64,000 bases of DNA from Rhodospirillales bacterium (GTDB taxonomy: Bacteria; Pseudomonadota; Alphaproteobacteria; Rhodospirillales; Shumkoniaceae). The notes beneath the pieces were generated by a model. That model was given only the letters and a program-made list of their open reading frames with translations, was not told the origin of the DNA and searched no databases. Positions 25,136 to 35,752 of this stretch are shown one piece after another. Position numbers and translations under genes: made by a program. How positions within the stretch are numbered: position 1 is the stretch's first letter; each line of letters begins with the position of its first letter. The stretch covers positions 1 to 64,000 of the forward strand of contig JAHDSF010000028.1 of the NCBI GenBank assembly GCA_018432935.1. The letters run 5' to 3'.

Positions 25136-27589
25136 TCAGGCGGCCATCACTTCGGTGATCCGGCCCTGCGAGCGCGCGAACTCGGCGAAGGCGCGGTCCT
25201 GGGTGTAGGTGTGCTCCTTCAGCCAGTTGGCCACGAAGTTGAACAGCGCCGGCCCGGCGTCCGCCTGATTCCGCTCGAACTGCCGCTTGAGTTCGGTGAA
25301 GCGCCCCAGCAGCTCCTCGTGGATCCGCCGGTGCTTGGCAAGTCCGGGGTAGGCGATGCGGCCCATCAGCTTTTCCTCGTCGGCGAAGTGGCGGGTGATC
25401 ATCTCGCCGAGATCGCGGACGATCCGGATTCCCGCCTCGACGCCGTCGCCCGACATCATCGCCCGGTAGGCGTCGTTGAGCAGATCCACCATCCGGTGAT
25501 GGTCCCGGTCGATCGAGGGCACCCCGCAGGCGACCTCGGCATTCCAGTCCAGCAGCTTCATGTCCGCCTTGTCGGCACGCACCTGATCGAGGAACTTGGC
25601 GACTTCGGATTTCAGGATCTCCGCCTGCTGGGACAGCTCGGTGGCCGAGGAGCGGATCTGGTTGGCCGCCGCCCCGGTCTCGTTCGCCGCCTGGCCGACC
25701 GAGCCGATGTTGCTCGACACCTCCCGCGTCCCGGCCGAGGCCTGTTCGACGTTGCGGGCGATGTCGGCGGTCGCCGCCCCCTGCTGCTCCACCGCCGAGG
25801 CGATCGAGGACGAGATCTCGCTCATGTCGGCGATCACTTTCGATATCGCTTCGATCGCCTTCACCGCCCCGGTCGTCCCCGCCTGCACCCTGGTGATCTG
25901 CGCCGCGATGTCCCCGGTCGCCTTGGCCGTCTGGTTGGCCAGGTTCTTCACCTCCGAGGCCACCACCGCGAAGCCCTTGCCGGCGTCCCCGGCCCGCGCC
26001 GCCTCGATCGTCGCGTTCAACGCCAGCAGGTTGGTCTGGTCGGCGATGTCGTTGATCAGGCTCACCACCACGCCGATCTGATCGACGATGGTCGACAGCT
26101 CGCTGATCGTCCGCGTCGTCTCCTGCGCCGACGCCACCGCCTGCTCCGAGACCGTCTTCGAGCGCTGCACCTGGACCCCGATCTCCCGGATCGAGCCCGA
26201 CAGTTCCTCGGTCGCCGTCGCCACCGTCTGCACGTTCGCCGACGCCTGCTCCGACGCCCCGGCCACGGTGGTCGCCTGGGCGCTGGTCTCGGTCGCCGTC
26301 GCCGCCATCTGCTCCGACGACGCCTGCAACTCGGTCGCCGCCGAGGTGACGGTGTTGATCACCCCGCCGACCGACCTCTCGAAGGTGTCGGCCAACTGCC
26401 GCATCGCCGCCTTGCGCTCCGCCTCGGCCCGGCGCTTCTGCTCCTCCTGCTCCTCCTCCAGCCGCTTGACCCGGATCGCGTTGTCCTTGAACACCTGCAC
26501 CGCCTTCGCCATCGCGCCGATCTCGTCGCCGCTGTCCTTGGCCGGGATCGCCGTTTCCAGGTTGCCGGCGGCAAGCTCGCGCATGGCGCCGGTCATGGCG
26601 TTGACCGGACGCGTGATCCCGCGCGCCACCACGAACGCAAACGCCAGACCGACCGCCAGCGCGATCCCCGACACCGTCAGGACCAGACGGGTCAAGAAGC
26701 GGAGGAGTCCGAAGGTCTCCGATTCCGATTGATCGAGCGCCGCCTGCTGGGAGGCGAGGGTCGCAGTCGCAACCTTCGACATTTCCTCGCCGGTGCCCGC
26801 CAAGGTCCCGTTGACGAGGCTTTCCGTATCCAGGATCAGCTGCGCCACCTCGCGGAATCCCGCATCGTACTTGCGGGCCGCCTCCAGGGCCTCGGTCGCC
26901 AGCCTCTTGCGCTCCGGATTGTCGAGCCGCTCCACGAGCACCGGGGCGGCCTTGATGAAGGCGGCGACGCGTTCCTCGGTTTCCTGCTTCCTCTTCTGTT
27001 CCGGGATTGCCAGATAGCGGTTCGCCGAAAGCCGGGCCAGCATCAACTTCTCCTGGACCGTCCCGGCCATGGCGGCGGCCTCGTGGTCGTTGTCCCGCGT
27101 CGCCGAGGCGATGATCTCGGACAACGACCTGCGGGCCGCGGCCCCGTTGACGTCCAGCACCTTGGACGTCAGCGTGTCGCGTCGTTCCCGCATGGTCACG
27201 GCCTTCTCGAGATTGGCGGCGTAACCCTCGAGGCCGCTTGCGATCTTTTCAAGGTTGGCGCGCCGCACGGAGTCGGCGGTTTGTCCGATCACGGTCTTGA
27301 TGGCGGCCCGCAGCTCCGAGAGCTTGTTGCGCGCCCGTTCCAGGTTTTCTTCCCGGCCCGTGTCATAGAACACGTAAACGTTCCGGCGCATCTCGACGAC
27401 GCCGCCTTCGATCGCCGTCACGCGCCGGGCATTGCCGGCGATCGAGGAATAGGAGGCGAGGCTCCCCTCGCCCTCGGTTGCCGCATTGTAGCCAAGCCAG
27501 GCCACTACCAGAAGCAGTGCAAGGACGAAACCGAACCCGGAGTAGATCCTGGTCCCGACCGAAAAGCGGCTCATCAGTTTCCACATCAT
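25136..27589 (-). CDS. Methyl-accepting chemotaxis protein with bacteriohemerythrin domain
   Basis: The 817-residue chemoreceptor has two membrane helices (about 8-30 and 300-325) flanking a helical periplasmic domain, a HAMP domain, a signalling domain whose hairpin tip contains [15 protein letters not shown], and a C-terminal hemerythrin domain (about 680-815). The di-iron ligands are all visible: His in DRDHHRM, His and Glu in [10 protein letters not shown], two His in KHRRIHEE, and His and Asp in KEHTYTQD. It should bind oxygen or nitric oxide in the cytoplasm and signal to CheA. Two adjacent ATG codons share one AAGGAG site. Confidence 0.92.
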   Translation of the reverse strand: MMWKLMSRFSVGTRIYSGFGFVLALLLVVAWLGYNAATEGEGSLASYSSIAGNARRVTAIEGGVVEMRRNVYVFYDTGREENLERARNKLSELRAAIKTVIGQTADSVRRANLEKIASGLEGYAANLEKAVTMRERRDTLTSKVLDVNGAAARRSLSEIIASATRDNDHEAAAMAGTVQEKLMLARLSANRYLAIPEQKRKQETEERVAAFIKAAPVLVERLDNPERKRLATEALEAARKYDAGFREVAQLILDTESLVNGTLAGTGEEMSKVATATLASQQAALDQSESETFGLLRFLTRLVLTVSGIALAVGLAFAFVVARGITRPVNAMTGAMRELAAGNLETAIPAKDSGDEIGAMAKAVQVFKDNAIRVKRLEEEQEEQKRRAEAERKAAMRQLADTFERSVGGVINTVTSAATELQASSEQMAATATETSAQATTVAGASEQASANVQTVATATEELSGSIREIGVQVQRSKTVSEQAVASAQETTRTISELSTIVDQIGVVVSLINDIADQTNLLALNATIEAARAGDAGKGFAVVASEVKNLANQTAKATGDIAAQITRVQAGTTGAVKAIEAISKVIADMSEISSSIASAVEQQGAATADIARNVEQASAGTREVSSNIGSVGQAANETGAAANQIRSSATELSQQAEILKSEVAKFLDQVRADKADMKLLDWNAEVACGVPSIDRDHHRMVDLLNDAYRAMMSGDGVEAGIRIVRDLGEMITRHFADEEKLMGRIAYPGLAKHRRIHEELLGRFTELKRQFERNQADAGPALFNFVANWLKEHTYTQDRAFAEFARSQGRITEVMAA

Positions 27590-28131
27590 GCATCTCCTTG
27601 AGACGGGGGCCGAACCACGATCTGCCGGCACGCCGGGTGACTAACTACGTATGCAATTCCTGATCGTCATTGCGATTGCAGGTTGGACCGCCATTCAACG
27701 TTTCCTACGGTCGCCGGAATTCTTTCGAGACGTGACTTCATGACACGCCGGCAGACATGCCGGCCGTCTTTCGACTGGCATAAAAGAATGCGCAAGGTAA
27801 CAGGAAATAATCGTGTGATTCCGCGCACCGGGCTAACCCCGCGCGGAGTTGGCTTTATTTGATGGTCACCACTTGTGGCAGTAACCGGAAGGTCAGCAGG
27901 TGAAATGCGGCCTCGATCGGCATGCCTTCGTGCTCGCAATGCGTCTTCGACAAAACAGGGAAAAATTATTACGAATGCAATAACGTACGGCAAGCATACG
28001 AAGGTATATATCCGTCGATAAATTCGGCGGCATTCCCATCAGCGGTTGACAGCTCGGCGGGACGGTAGCGCCGGGCGATTTCCCGACCCGGATCGCGCGG
28101 CCTCCGAACCGGCCGCCCTCACGCCGCCGGG
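27590..28131. other. Gene-free stretch upstream of the chemoreceptor
   Basis: About 540 bases without a convincing gene. The patch near 27960-28025 is AT-rich. A hairpin GCCGGCA (27747-27753) with TGCCGGC (27758-27764) and loop GACA is followed rightward by GTCTTTCG. The chemoreceptor promoter should be at its left end, and the comF transcript ends at its right. Frames found here have poor composition. Confidence 0.5.
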
Positions 28132-28893
28132 TCAGCCGCGGACCACCCGCGCCAGGGTGAGCACGTCGACCGCGCCGGCGCCGGCACGGGTCAGGGCGCG
28201 GGTGCAGGCGACCGCCGTGGCACCGACCGTCAACACGTCGTCGATCAGCAACACGCGGCGGCCCTCGACCTGGATGCGGCGGCGCTCCGGCACTGTGAAG
28301 GCGCCGGCGACGTTGCGGAAGCGGCCCTCGCGGCTCTGGGTGCCCTGGCTGGGGGTGCGGCGGCGCCGGACCAGGGCGTCGGGCGCCACCGGGATGCCGG
28401 AGCTGCGGCCGATCGCATGGGCAAGCAGCGCAGCCTGGTTGTAGCGGCGGCGGAACAGGCGGGTCCAATGCAGGGGCACCGGCACCACCACCTCGGCGTC
28501 GGCCACCAGGTCGGCTCCGGCCCGGCGCATCCAGGCGGCGAAAGCCGGTGCCGCATCGGTGCGGTCGGCGTGCTTGAAGGCGAGGATCATGTCGCGGCTG
28601 CCGTCGTCGTAGACCAGCGCCGCACGGGCGCGGGCGAACGGCGGCCGCTGCCGCACGCAGTCGGCGCACAGGAAGCCGGCACCGGGATCGAACGGGAACG
28701 GCAGGCCGCAGGCAGCGCATAGCGGCGGCGCGATGAAGGTGACGCGCGACCAGCAGCCGGCGCATAGCACGCCCGCCGCCTCGACCACTGCGCCGCAGCC
28801 CAGGCACCGCGGCGGGATCACGGCATCGACCACCACCCCGATCAGCGAGACCGCCGCCCCGATGACCCTGGAGCGGTGTGGAACGGGGCTCAC
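28132..28893 (-). CDS. ComF family phosphoribosyltransferase-like protein
   Basis: The 253-residue protein has a cysteine-rich N-terminal zinc module (CLGCG, CAGCW, CAACG, CADCV) and a C-terminal type I phosphoribosyltransferase domain with the PRPP loop VLLIDDVLTVGAT. ComF proteins take part in DNA uptake in some bacteria, but are present in many non-competent ones. The GTG start at 28893 overlaps the TGA of the upstream methyltransferase gene (GTGA), so the two are translationally coupled. Confidence 0.88.
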   Translation of the reverse strand: MSPVPHRSRVIGAAVSLIGVVVDAVIPPRCLGCGAVVEAAGVLCAGCWSRVTFIAPPLCAACGLPFPFDPGAGFLCADCVRQRPPFARARAALVYDDGSRDMILAFKHADRTDAAPAFAAWMRRAGADLVADAEVVVPVPLHWTRLFRRRYNQAALLAHAIGRSSGIPVAPDALVRRRRTPSQGTQSREGRFRNVAGAFTVPERRRIQVEGRRVLLIDDVLTVGATAVACTRALTRAGAGAVDVLTLARVVRG

Positions 28894-29645
28894 CGCGGCT
28901 CCCGATCCGCCATCCGGGTGCGGCGCATCGCCGTCGGCGCGTGGTTGGGAACCAGGATCCGCTTGCCCTTGCGTTCGCGGATCGGGGTCCCGGCGTAGAT
29001 CTGCTTGCTGGCCTCGATCACCACCGCGCCGGCGAAGTGGTTGAACCAGCGCTGGCCGATCTCCTCGAAGCCCATCGCCGCCGACAGGAGCATGCGCGAG
29101 TTGGTCGGCGGCACGAACAGCACGCCGCGCGAACGGATCGGCGCAAACAGGTTGTTGCGCAGCAGCCGCGCGAGCTGGGCCGGCGAATAGGGCTGGCCGA
29201 TGCCGAACGGGGTGTGCTCGAACGGCGCCCACATGCCGCGGCGGTTGGGCACCACCGCGAGCAGGCGGCCGCCGCCCGCGAGCACTCGCCAGATCGCGCG
29301 CAGCATCGGCTGCACGTCGTCCCCGGTCTCGATCGCGTGCACCAGCAGGACACGGTCCATCGAGACGTCGGGCAGCGGCAATTCGGTCTCGTCGGCCAGC
29401 GCATTGAGGTTGGCCGCGTCCGCGGGCCACGGCAGCACCCCCTGCTGGGCGGGCATCAGCGAGATCGTCCGCTGCGCCTCGCCGCGCAACGGCTCCAGGA
29501 AGGGCGTTGCGTAGCCGAGGCCCAGCACGTTGAGATCGGTGACGTCGGGCCAGAATTGCCGGACGGCCCGACGAATCATGCGCCGCGCCACCCTACCCAG
29601 CGGGCTCAGATAAAAATCCCGGATGTCGATGACGTCCTGGCGCAT
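28890..29645 (-). CDS. Class I SAM-dependent methyltransferase
   Basis: The 251-residue protein belongs to the methyltransferase-11 group. Its motif I (VLGLGYATPF near residue 43) is not the standard GxGxG, while DRVLLVHAIE and RVLAGGGRLLAVVPNRRG match later motifs. This type commonly sits beside gloB and comF in alphaproteobacteria. Substrate unknown. The ATG at 29645 was chosen over a TTG nine bases upstream. It is divergent from gloB, 99 bases apart. Confidence 0.8.
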   Translation of the reverse strand: MRQDVIDIRDFYLSPLGRVARRMIRRAVRQFWPDVTDLNVLGLGYATPFLEPLRGEAQRTISLMPAQQGVLPWPADAANLNALADETELPLPDVSMDRVLLVHAIETGDDVQPMLRAIWRVLAGGGRLLAVVPNRRGMWAPFEHTPFGIGQPYSPAQLARLLRNNLFAPIRSRGVLFVPPTNSRMLLSAAMGFEEIGQRWFNHFAGAVVIEASKQIYAGTPIRERKGKRILVPNHAPTAMRRTRMADREPR

Positions 29646-29744
29646 CTCATCCAAATAACCGGTGGAGCGGTGGCCCGTCGTGTCGTCTGGCCGCCCATGT
29701 TAAACTTTGCACAACGTCGGGTAAACACAGGAAGGGAGCCCGCC

Positions 29745-30515
29745 ATGGCCGATCTCGAGATCCGTTCCGTCCCGGTGCTGTCGGACAATTATGTGCATCT
29801 CGTCCACGACCCCGAAGAGGGCGCCTGCGCCATCGTCGACCCCGCAGTGGCCGACCCCGTCCTGGCGGAGCTCAAGCGTCTCGACTGGCGCCCCACCCAC
29901 ATCTTCTGCACCCATCACCACAACGACCACATCGGGGGCGTGCTGGACATCAAGCGCGCAACCGGCTGCACGGTGGTCGGGGCCGCCGCCGACCGTCATC
30001 GCATTCCCGGCATCGACCAGGCGGTCGTCGAGGGCGACGTGGTGAAGCTGGGCCATCACACGGCTCGCGTATTCGAAGTGCCGGGTCATACCAGCGGCCA
30101 CATCGCCTACTGGTTCGGCAACGCCCACGCCCTGCTCTGCGGCGACACCCTGTTCTCCCTCGGCTGCGGCCGCCTGTTCGAAGGAACGCCCGCGCAGATG
30201 TGGGCGAGCCTGTGCAAGCTGCGCAAGCTGCCCGACGCGACCCGGGTCTACTTCGGACACGAGTACACCAAGGGCAATGTCGATTTCGCGCTGACGCTGG
30301 AGCCGGACAACCAGGCCCTCAGGGCGCGGGCCGAAGAGGTAGGCCGCCTGCGTGAAGCTGGCCGGCCCACGGTGCCGTCGCTGCTGGGGTCCGAGAAGGC
30401 GGCCAATCCGTTCCTCCGCGCCGACGTGGCGGATTTCCGGAACGCCGCCGGACTGGCGGATCGCGACGCCGTCGCCGTCTTCGCCGAGATCCGCGGCCGG
30501 AAGGACCGCTTCTAG
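29745..30515 (+). CDS. gloB: Hydroxyacylglutathione hydrolase (glyoxalase II)
   Basis: The 256-residue metallo-beta-lactamase-fold enzyme hydrolyses S-D-lactoylglutathione to D-lactate and glutathione. The binuclear metal motif is THHHNDHIGG (about residues 54-63), with further ligands in PGHTSGH, CGDTLF and FGHEYT. Length and the C-terminal substrate-binding helix region are normal for GloB. A GGAAGGGAG site precedes the ATG. Confidence 0.93.
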   Translation: MADLEIRSVPVLSDNYVHLVHDPEEGACAIVDPAVADPVLAELKRLDWRPTHIFCTHHHNDHIGGVLDIKRATGCTVVGAAADRHRIPGIDQAVVEGDVVKLGHHTARVFEVPGHTSGHIAYWFGNAHALLCGDTLFSLGCGRLFEGTPAQMWASLCKLRKLPDATRVYFGHEYTKGNVDFALTLEPDNQALRARAEEVGRLREAGRPTVPSLLGSEKAANPFLRADVADFRNAAGLADRDAVAVFAEIRGRKDRF

Positions 30516-30541
30516 TACGCACGCTCACTGGCGCGCGAGTC

Positions 30542-30576
30542 GGGCCTCGTCCTTCGACAAGCTCAGGATGAGGCCC
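30542..30576. repeat. Intergenic palindromic repeat (REP-like)
   Basis: GGGCCTCGTCC (30542-30552) pairs with GGATGAGGCCC (30566-30576) around a TTCGACAAGCTCA loop. The CCTTCGACAAGCTCAGGATGAG core is a sequence I know as a frequent intergenic repeat in proteobacterial genomes. It follows gloB by 26 bases and could also end its transcript, although no T-run is present. Confidence 0.55.
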
Positions 30577-30649
30577 TCATGCTGAGCCGTCAGGCGTTAC
30601 GCGCTTCCCCAATTCTGGGGACCATGGCGGTTTGCGATGGTACGGGTTC

Positions 30650-30715
30650 TTTCGTCACCCCCGGCGGAAGCCAGGGTCCAGTCACCCGGATTCTGGCTTT
30701 GGCCGGAAATGACGG
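30650..30715. repeat. Second intergenic palindromic repeat
   Basis: An imperfect stem joins 30661-30674 (CCGGCGGAAGCCAG) and 30693-30706 (CTGGCTTTGGCCGG), flanked by TCGTCACCCC and AAATGACGG. This is the layout of the common 'TCGTCACCCCCG ... GGAATGACG' repeat of proteobacterial intergenic DNA. Together with the preceding element it fills most of the 290-base gap between gloB and the GST gene. Confidence 0.5.
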
Positions 30716-30809
30716 CGCGTCGCGAAAGCCGGAGCATCGACAGCCGCTGGTGCACCGATCGGCAGCGCTGTAGGGTGGCGGCCTCTCAGGCTATTCCGGA
30801 GGTGCGTCC

Positions 30810-31418
30810 ATGAAGCTGTTCTACGCCCAGGCATCGCCGTTCGCGCGCAAGGTCCTGGTCACCGCCCACGAGACCGGCCTGGCGCCGCGGATCGAGCTGG
30901 TCGCGACCGCGACCTCGGGGCCGACTGCGCCCGAGCTGGTCGCCCACAACCCGCTGGGCAAGGTGCCGACGCTGGTCACCGACGAGGGTGAATCGTTCTA
31001 CGATTCGCCGGTCATCTGCGAGTACCTCGATACCCTGCACGGCGGGACCCGGCTGTTCCCCGGCGAGGGCCGCGCCCGCTGGCAGGCCCTGCGGTGGCAG
31101 GCTTTGGGCGACGGCATCATGGACGCGGCGGTATCGCTCCGCTACGAGCAGCTGCGTCCCGAGGGCGAGAAGTCGCCGGCCTGGCAGGAGCGCCAGAAGG
31201 GCAAGATCCTGGCCTCGGCCCGCGCCCTCGAGGGCGAGATGGCGGAGCTGGCGGCGACCCCGCTCGGCATCGGCCACATCGCCATCGCCTGCGCCTTGGG
31301 GTACGTCGACTTCCGGATGCCCGAGATCGACTGGCGGCAGGGCAATGCTGGCCTCGCCGACTGGATCGCATCGTTCGCCGCCCGGCCGTCGATGGCCGCG
31401 ACGGCGCCCCGCGGATGA
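30810..31418 (+). CDS. Glutathione S-transferase
   Basis: The 202-residue protein has the thioredoxin-fold N-terminal domain (MKLFYAQASPFARKV with a catalytic-type Ser at residue 9, NPLGKVPTLV, DSPVICEYLD) and the helical C-terminal domain. It resembles the YibF-like group of glutathione transferases. A GGAGG site lies ahead of the ATG. Its stop overlaps the cupin gene start by an ATGA junction, so the two are co-translated. Confidence 0.88.
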   Translation: MKLFYAQASPFARKVLVTAHETGLAPRIELVATATSGPTAPELVAHNPLGKVPTLVTDEGESFYDSPVICEYLDTLHGGTRLFPGEGRARWQALRWQALGDGIMDAAVSLRYEQLRPEGEKSPAWQERQKGKILASARALEGEMAELAATPLGIGHIAIACALGYVDFRMPEIDWRQGNAGLADWIASFAARPSMAATAPRG

Positions 31419-31831
31419 CCGCCGACGAGGTGATCCGGCTGCTCGAGCTGCAGCCTCATCCGGAAGGCGGCCACTTTCGCGAGATCTTCCGGGACACGGC
31501 GGCAGACGGCGGGCGCGGCGCCGCGACCTCGATCCTGTTCCTCCTGCAGGCGGGGGAGACGTCGGCGTGGCATCGGGTTGACGCCGTGGAGATCTGGTAT
31601 TTCCACGGCGGCGCCCCGCTGCGGCTGGAGATCGCCGCACCGGGCGCGACGGCTGTGCACACCTTGGGTTCGGTCGAGGCCGGCCACCGCCCGCAGGCGG
31701 TGGTCCCGGCCGGGGCGTGGCAGTCGGCGCGCACCCTGGGCGGGTGGAGCCTGGTCGGCTGCGCCGTCGCGCCCGCCTTCCAGTTCGAAGGGTTCGAGAT
31801 GGCCCCGGCCGGATGGTCGCCGCCGGGTTGA
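31415..31831 (+). CDS. Cupin-5 (DUF985) family protein
   Basis: The 138-residue protein has a single small beta-barrel cupin domain of the DUF985/cupin_5 family. The early HPEGGHFREIFRD and the WHRVDAVEIWYFH segment (about residues 50-63) supply the metal-site-like His and Glu; VVPAGAWQSAR follows. Function in bacteria is not established. Coupled to the upstream GST gene by a four-base overlap. Confidence 0.85.
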   Translation: MTADEVIRLLELQPHPEGGHFREIFRDTAADGGRGAATSILFLLQAGETSAWHRVDAVEIWYFHGGAPLRLEIAAPGATAVHTLGSVEAGHRPQAVVPAGAWQSARTLGGWSLVGCAVAPAFQFEGFEMAPAGWSPPG

Positions 31832-32004
31832 AGGCCGCCGCCCGGCGCCCCATTCTCGACATATTGTGGCCCTAGAATGGGACCCGGCAGAAGTCGCGGG
31901 CAGAACGTCGCGAACCGGCGCCCTGCGAGCCGTGGGCGGAGGAACGGGACGATAGGGGCTGTCGGGGGTCGGCGGCCTGGGCGACCGAGGATGGAATGAG
32001 GCGC

Positions 32005-32172
32005 ATGAACTGGTTGCAGCGGTTGGTCATGAAGTTGTTCCCGCGTTCCCGGGCGGCCAAGAAGGCGGCCAACGACGACGGTCTGGGCGTCCGCCTGATG
32101 GCGGTCGGGATGTCGGAGGCCAACCGACCGTTCCCGCGGTCCACCCGCAGACGGCGCAACAACGCCGCCTGA
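32005..32172 (+). CDS. Small basic protein (unknown)
   Basis: A 55-residue frame begins at an ATG preceded by GAGG and GCGC. It has an amphipathic start (MNWLQRLVMKLFPR), an AAKKAANDDG turn, and an arginine-rich end (STRRRRNNAA). High charge and codon usage similar to neighbouring genes suggest a real small gene, perhaps membrane- or nucleic-acid-associated, but no family is recognised. Confidence 0.4.
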   Translation: MNWLQRLVMKLFPRSRAAKKAANDDGLGVRLMAVGMSEANRPFPRSTRRRRNNAA

Positions 32173-32296
32173 TCCGGATCTGACAGGGTGACGCGGCGGC
32201 ACCGCGTGGTGGCGGTGCCCCCTCCTCCGTGATAGAACTTCCGCACGCGCCGCACGCGGCGCGAGGTGTTCATCGCAAGCGGATTCTGCACGCATC

Positions 32297-33589
<1,293 letters not shown>

Positions 33590-33605
33590 GCGCCGCGCCA
33601 GTCCG

Positions 33606-34703
33606 ATGACCGCCACCGTCCACCTCATCGCGGCCGCCCGGCCCAACTTCATGAAGGTGGCGCCCCTGCTTCACGAGTTGCGCCGGCGCGCGTGGTGCCG
33701 TCCCGTGCTCGTCCACACCGGGCAGCACTACGACGCGGCGATGTCGGACGTCTTTTTCCGCGACCTCGGGCTGCCCGCCCCAGACCACCATTTGGGAGTC
33801 GGCTCGGGAAGCCATGCCGAGCAGACCGCCGCGGTGATGGTGGCCTATGAGCGGCTGTGTCGCGAGACGCAGCCCGACTGGGTAATCGTGGTCGGCGACG
33901 TCAACTCGACCATGGCCTGCGCGCTGGCGGCCAAGAAACTCTGCCTGCCGGTCGCCCACCTCGAGGCCGGCCTGCGTTCGGGCGACCGCACCATGCCGGA
34001 GGAGATCAACCGCGTCGTCACCGACGCCGTCGCCGACCTTCTGTGGACGCCGTCGGCGGATGCCGACGACAACCTGCGGCGCGAGGGGGTGGACCCCGCA
34101 CGGATCGTCCTGGTCGGGAACATCATGATCGACTCTTTCGAGATGCTGCGCGACCGGATCGCCGCCGAGGACGGAGCCGGGCGGATGGGCTTGGCGAAAG
34201 GGCGCTACGGGGTGGTGACCCTGCACCGCCCCGCCAACGTCGACTGCCGCGAATCCCTGGAAAGGATCGTCGAAGCCCTGGCCGCCGCCGCCGCCCGGCT
34301 GCCGCTGGTCCTGCCGCTCCACCCCCGGACGCGGAGCCGGCTTGCCGAGTTCGACCTCCTCCACCGGCTGGCCGCGACGCCCGGCCTTCATCTCGCCGAG
34401 CCGTTGCCGTACATCGCCTTCATGAGCCTGGTGGCCTCGGCCCGGCTGGTGGCGACCGATTCCGGCGGCATCCAGGAGGAGACATCGTACCTGGGGATCC
34501 CCTGCCTGACCCTGCGGCCCAACACCGAACGGCCGATCACCGTCGAGCTCGGCACCAACCGGCTGGTCAGCGTCGAGACGCTGCCCGGCGCCCTCACCGA
34601 GGCGCTCGGCGGGGCGCCTGCCGAGCCACGATCGATCCCGTTGTGGGACGGCCGAACCGCCCCCCGCGTGGCCGAAAGCCTGGAACGTGCTTGCCGACCC
34701 TGA
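33606..34703 (+). CDS. wecB: UDP-N-acetylglucosamine 2-epimerase (non-hydrolysing)
   Basis: The 365-residue protein has the GT-B-like fold of WecB/MnaA and interconverts UDP-GlcNAc and UDP-ManNAc. Family motifs include GARPNFMKVAP-like AARPNFMKVAP, HTGQHYD, VVGDVNST, HLEAGLRSGDR, MPEEINR, TLHRPANVD and TDSGGIQEE. It starts 16 bases after the dehydrogenase gene. Together the two could make UDP-ManNAcA or feed separate branches of polysaccharide synthesis. Confidence 0.92.
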   Translation: MTATVHLIAAARPNFMKVAPLLHELRRRAWCRPVLVHTGQHYDAAMSDVFFRDLGLPAPDHHLGVGSGSHAEQTAAVMVAYERLCRETQPDWVIVVGDVNSTMACALAAKKLCLPVAHLEAGLRSGDRTMPEEINRVVTDAVADLLWTPSADADDNLRREGVDPARIVLVGNIMIDSFEMLRDRIAAEDGAGRMGLAKGRYGVVTLHRPANVDCRESLERIVEALAAAAARLPLVLPLHPRTRSRLAEFDLLHRLAATPGLHLAEPLPYIAFMSLVASARLVATDSGGIQEETSYLGIPCLTLRPNTERPITVELGTNRLVSVETLPGALTEALGGAPAEPRSIPLWDGRTAPRVAESLERACRP

Positions 34704-34724
34704 TCGCGCCTCCATCTGGAGGAG

Positions 34725-34880
34725 ATGAGAGATCCGTACGCGAGCATGGCGTTGGGCATGACCATCGGCGTCGCGGTCGGCAGCTTGCTCGGCGCCGCCC
34801 TCGACAGCATCGGTGTGGGCGTCTCCGTCGGAATCGCCTTCGGCGCGGCGGCAGGGTACGCCGCCAGACGGAAGGAATGA
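34725..34880 (+). CDS. Small glycine-zipper membrane protein
   Basis: The 51-residue product starts at an ATG six bases after a strong CTGGAGG site, 21 bases after wecB. It is one or two short glycine- and alanine-rich hydrophobic segments (MTIGVAVGSLLGAAL and VGVSVGIAFGAAAGY) with a charged ARRKE end, the pattern of glycine-zipper proteins that pack tightly in membranes. No family name can be given. Confidence 0.65.
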   Translation: MRDPYASMALGMTIGVAVGSLLGAALDSIGVGVSVGIAFGAAAGYAARRKE

Positions 34881-34921
34881 CGCCCGCCGCCGAACGGCCC
34901 GGGCGGCGACGGGCCAGCAGG

Positions 34922-35665
34922 TCAGCCGGGCATCGCGCCCCCTCCTTGGGCCGCAGCGCCGCGTGCCCCCTCGGCACGAGCATCCAGGTGTCCGACCAGT
35001 TCGCGCGGAAGCCCCATCGCACCGGAAAGCCGCTCTAGGTATTTCAATTCTTGCGGGTCGTCGGGATCGATCGAAAGGCGCGACGCCAGATAGAGTTCCG
35101 CTGCCTGCTCCCGGGTCTTCGCAAGACGGGCGATCGCGATGGGATCGGCGTCGGCGGTGAACGCATCGAGCAGGAATCCCTTCTCTTCGGTCGACAGGTC
35201 CTGCGATTCGATCTGGGCCTGGAGACGCTGGTGCTCCGCCTGATCGATGTGGCCGTCGCTTTTCGCTGCAGCGATCATCGCCTGCACCAAGGCCAGCCGG
35301 AAGTCGTGACCGGCGGAATCCGCCTCCTCTGCGGGATGGAAGCCGCTGCCGGAAGGCGGTTCGGAAACGCCCTCCAGTGCGACCGGCCCCGACGCGGGCT
35401 TCTTCGCCTGATAGTCCTGCCAGGCCTTATAGGCCAGGCCGGCCAGCAGCAGGGCTCCGCCCGTGCGGAGCGTCGAACCGCCAAGGCCGCGTCCAAGCTT
35501 CGAGCCGCCGAGCATGTAGCCCAGCAGGCCGCCAGCCGCGGCGCTGCCCAGGTTGCCGCGCGACAGGACTCCTTCCAGAGGGTTTGCACCGCCGACGCCG
35601 CTTCCGCGCCGGCCCGTCAATCCGCCGCCGCCCAGGACTTGGTTCAGGATCTTCTGGACGTCCAT
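34922..35665 (-). CDS. TerB/DUF533-like protein
   Basis: The 247-residue protein starts with a glycine-rich low-complexity region, has a glycine-rich hydrophobic stretch (about residues 40-80), and ends in a helical TerB-like domain (about 120-230) with AMIAAAKSDGHID, acidic residues as in metal-binding TerB proteins. The layout matches DUF533/YebE proteins, inner-membrane-associated and often under envelope stress control. The neighbouring psp locus is consistent with this. The ATG at 35665 gives the family start MDVQKILNQ. Confidence 0.8.
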   Translation of the reverse strand: MDVQKILNQVLGGGGLTGRRGSGVGGANPLEGVLSRGNLGSAAAGGLLGYMLGGSKLGRGLGGSTLRTGGALLLAGLAYKAWQDYQAKKPASGPVALEGVSEPPSGSGFHPAEEADSAGHDFRLALVQAMIAAAKSDGHIDQAEHQRLQAQIESQDLSTEEKGFLLDAFTADADPIAIARLAKTREQAAELYLASRLSIDPDDPQELKYLERLSGAMGLPRELVGHLDARAEGARGAAAQGGGAMPG

Positions 35666-35752
35666 GCCTTTCTCCTCATCTCGGGTCGGAAGGCATATGT
35701 GGGCCCCAGTCGGCGATGCCAATCCGGGGGTGACGGTTTCCGGATCCGCGGC

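Noticed and set aside
24917..27601. Very long open frame (894 codons) on the plus strand across the kinase-chemoreceptor region
   Set aside because: It is antisense to clear MCP and kinase genes, and its Arg/Gly/His/Leu-rich translation is the typical shadow of high-GC coding DNA.
27667..27993. Minus-strand frame in the gap upstream of the chemoreceptor
   Set aside because: Composition is unlike neighbouring genes, there is no ribosome site, and the frame crosses hairpin sequence.
30579..30773. Plus-strand frame of 64 codons between gloB and the GST gene
   Set aside because: Most of it lies in palindromic intergenic repeat sequence; no ribosome site or protein-like composition.
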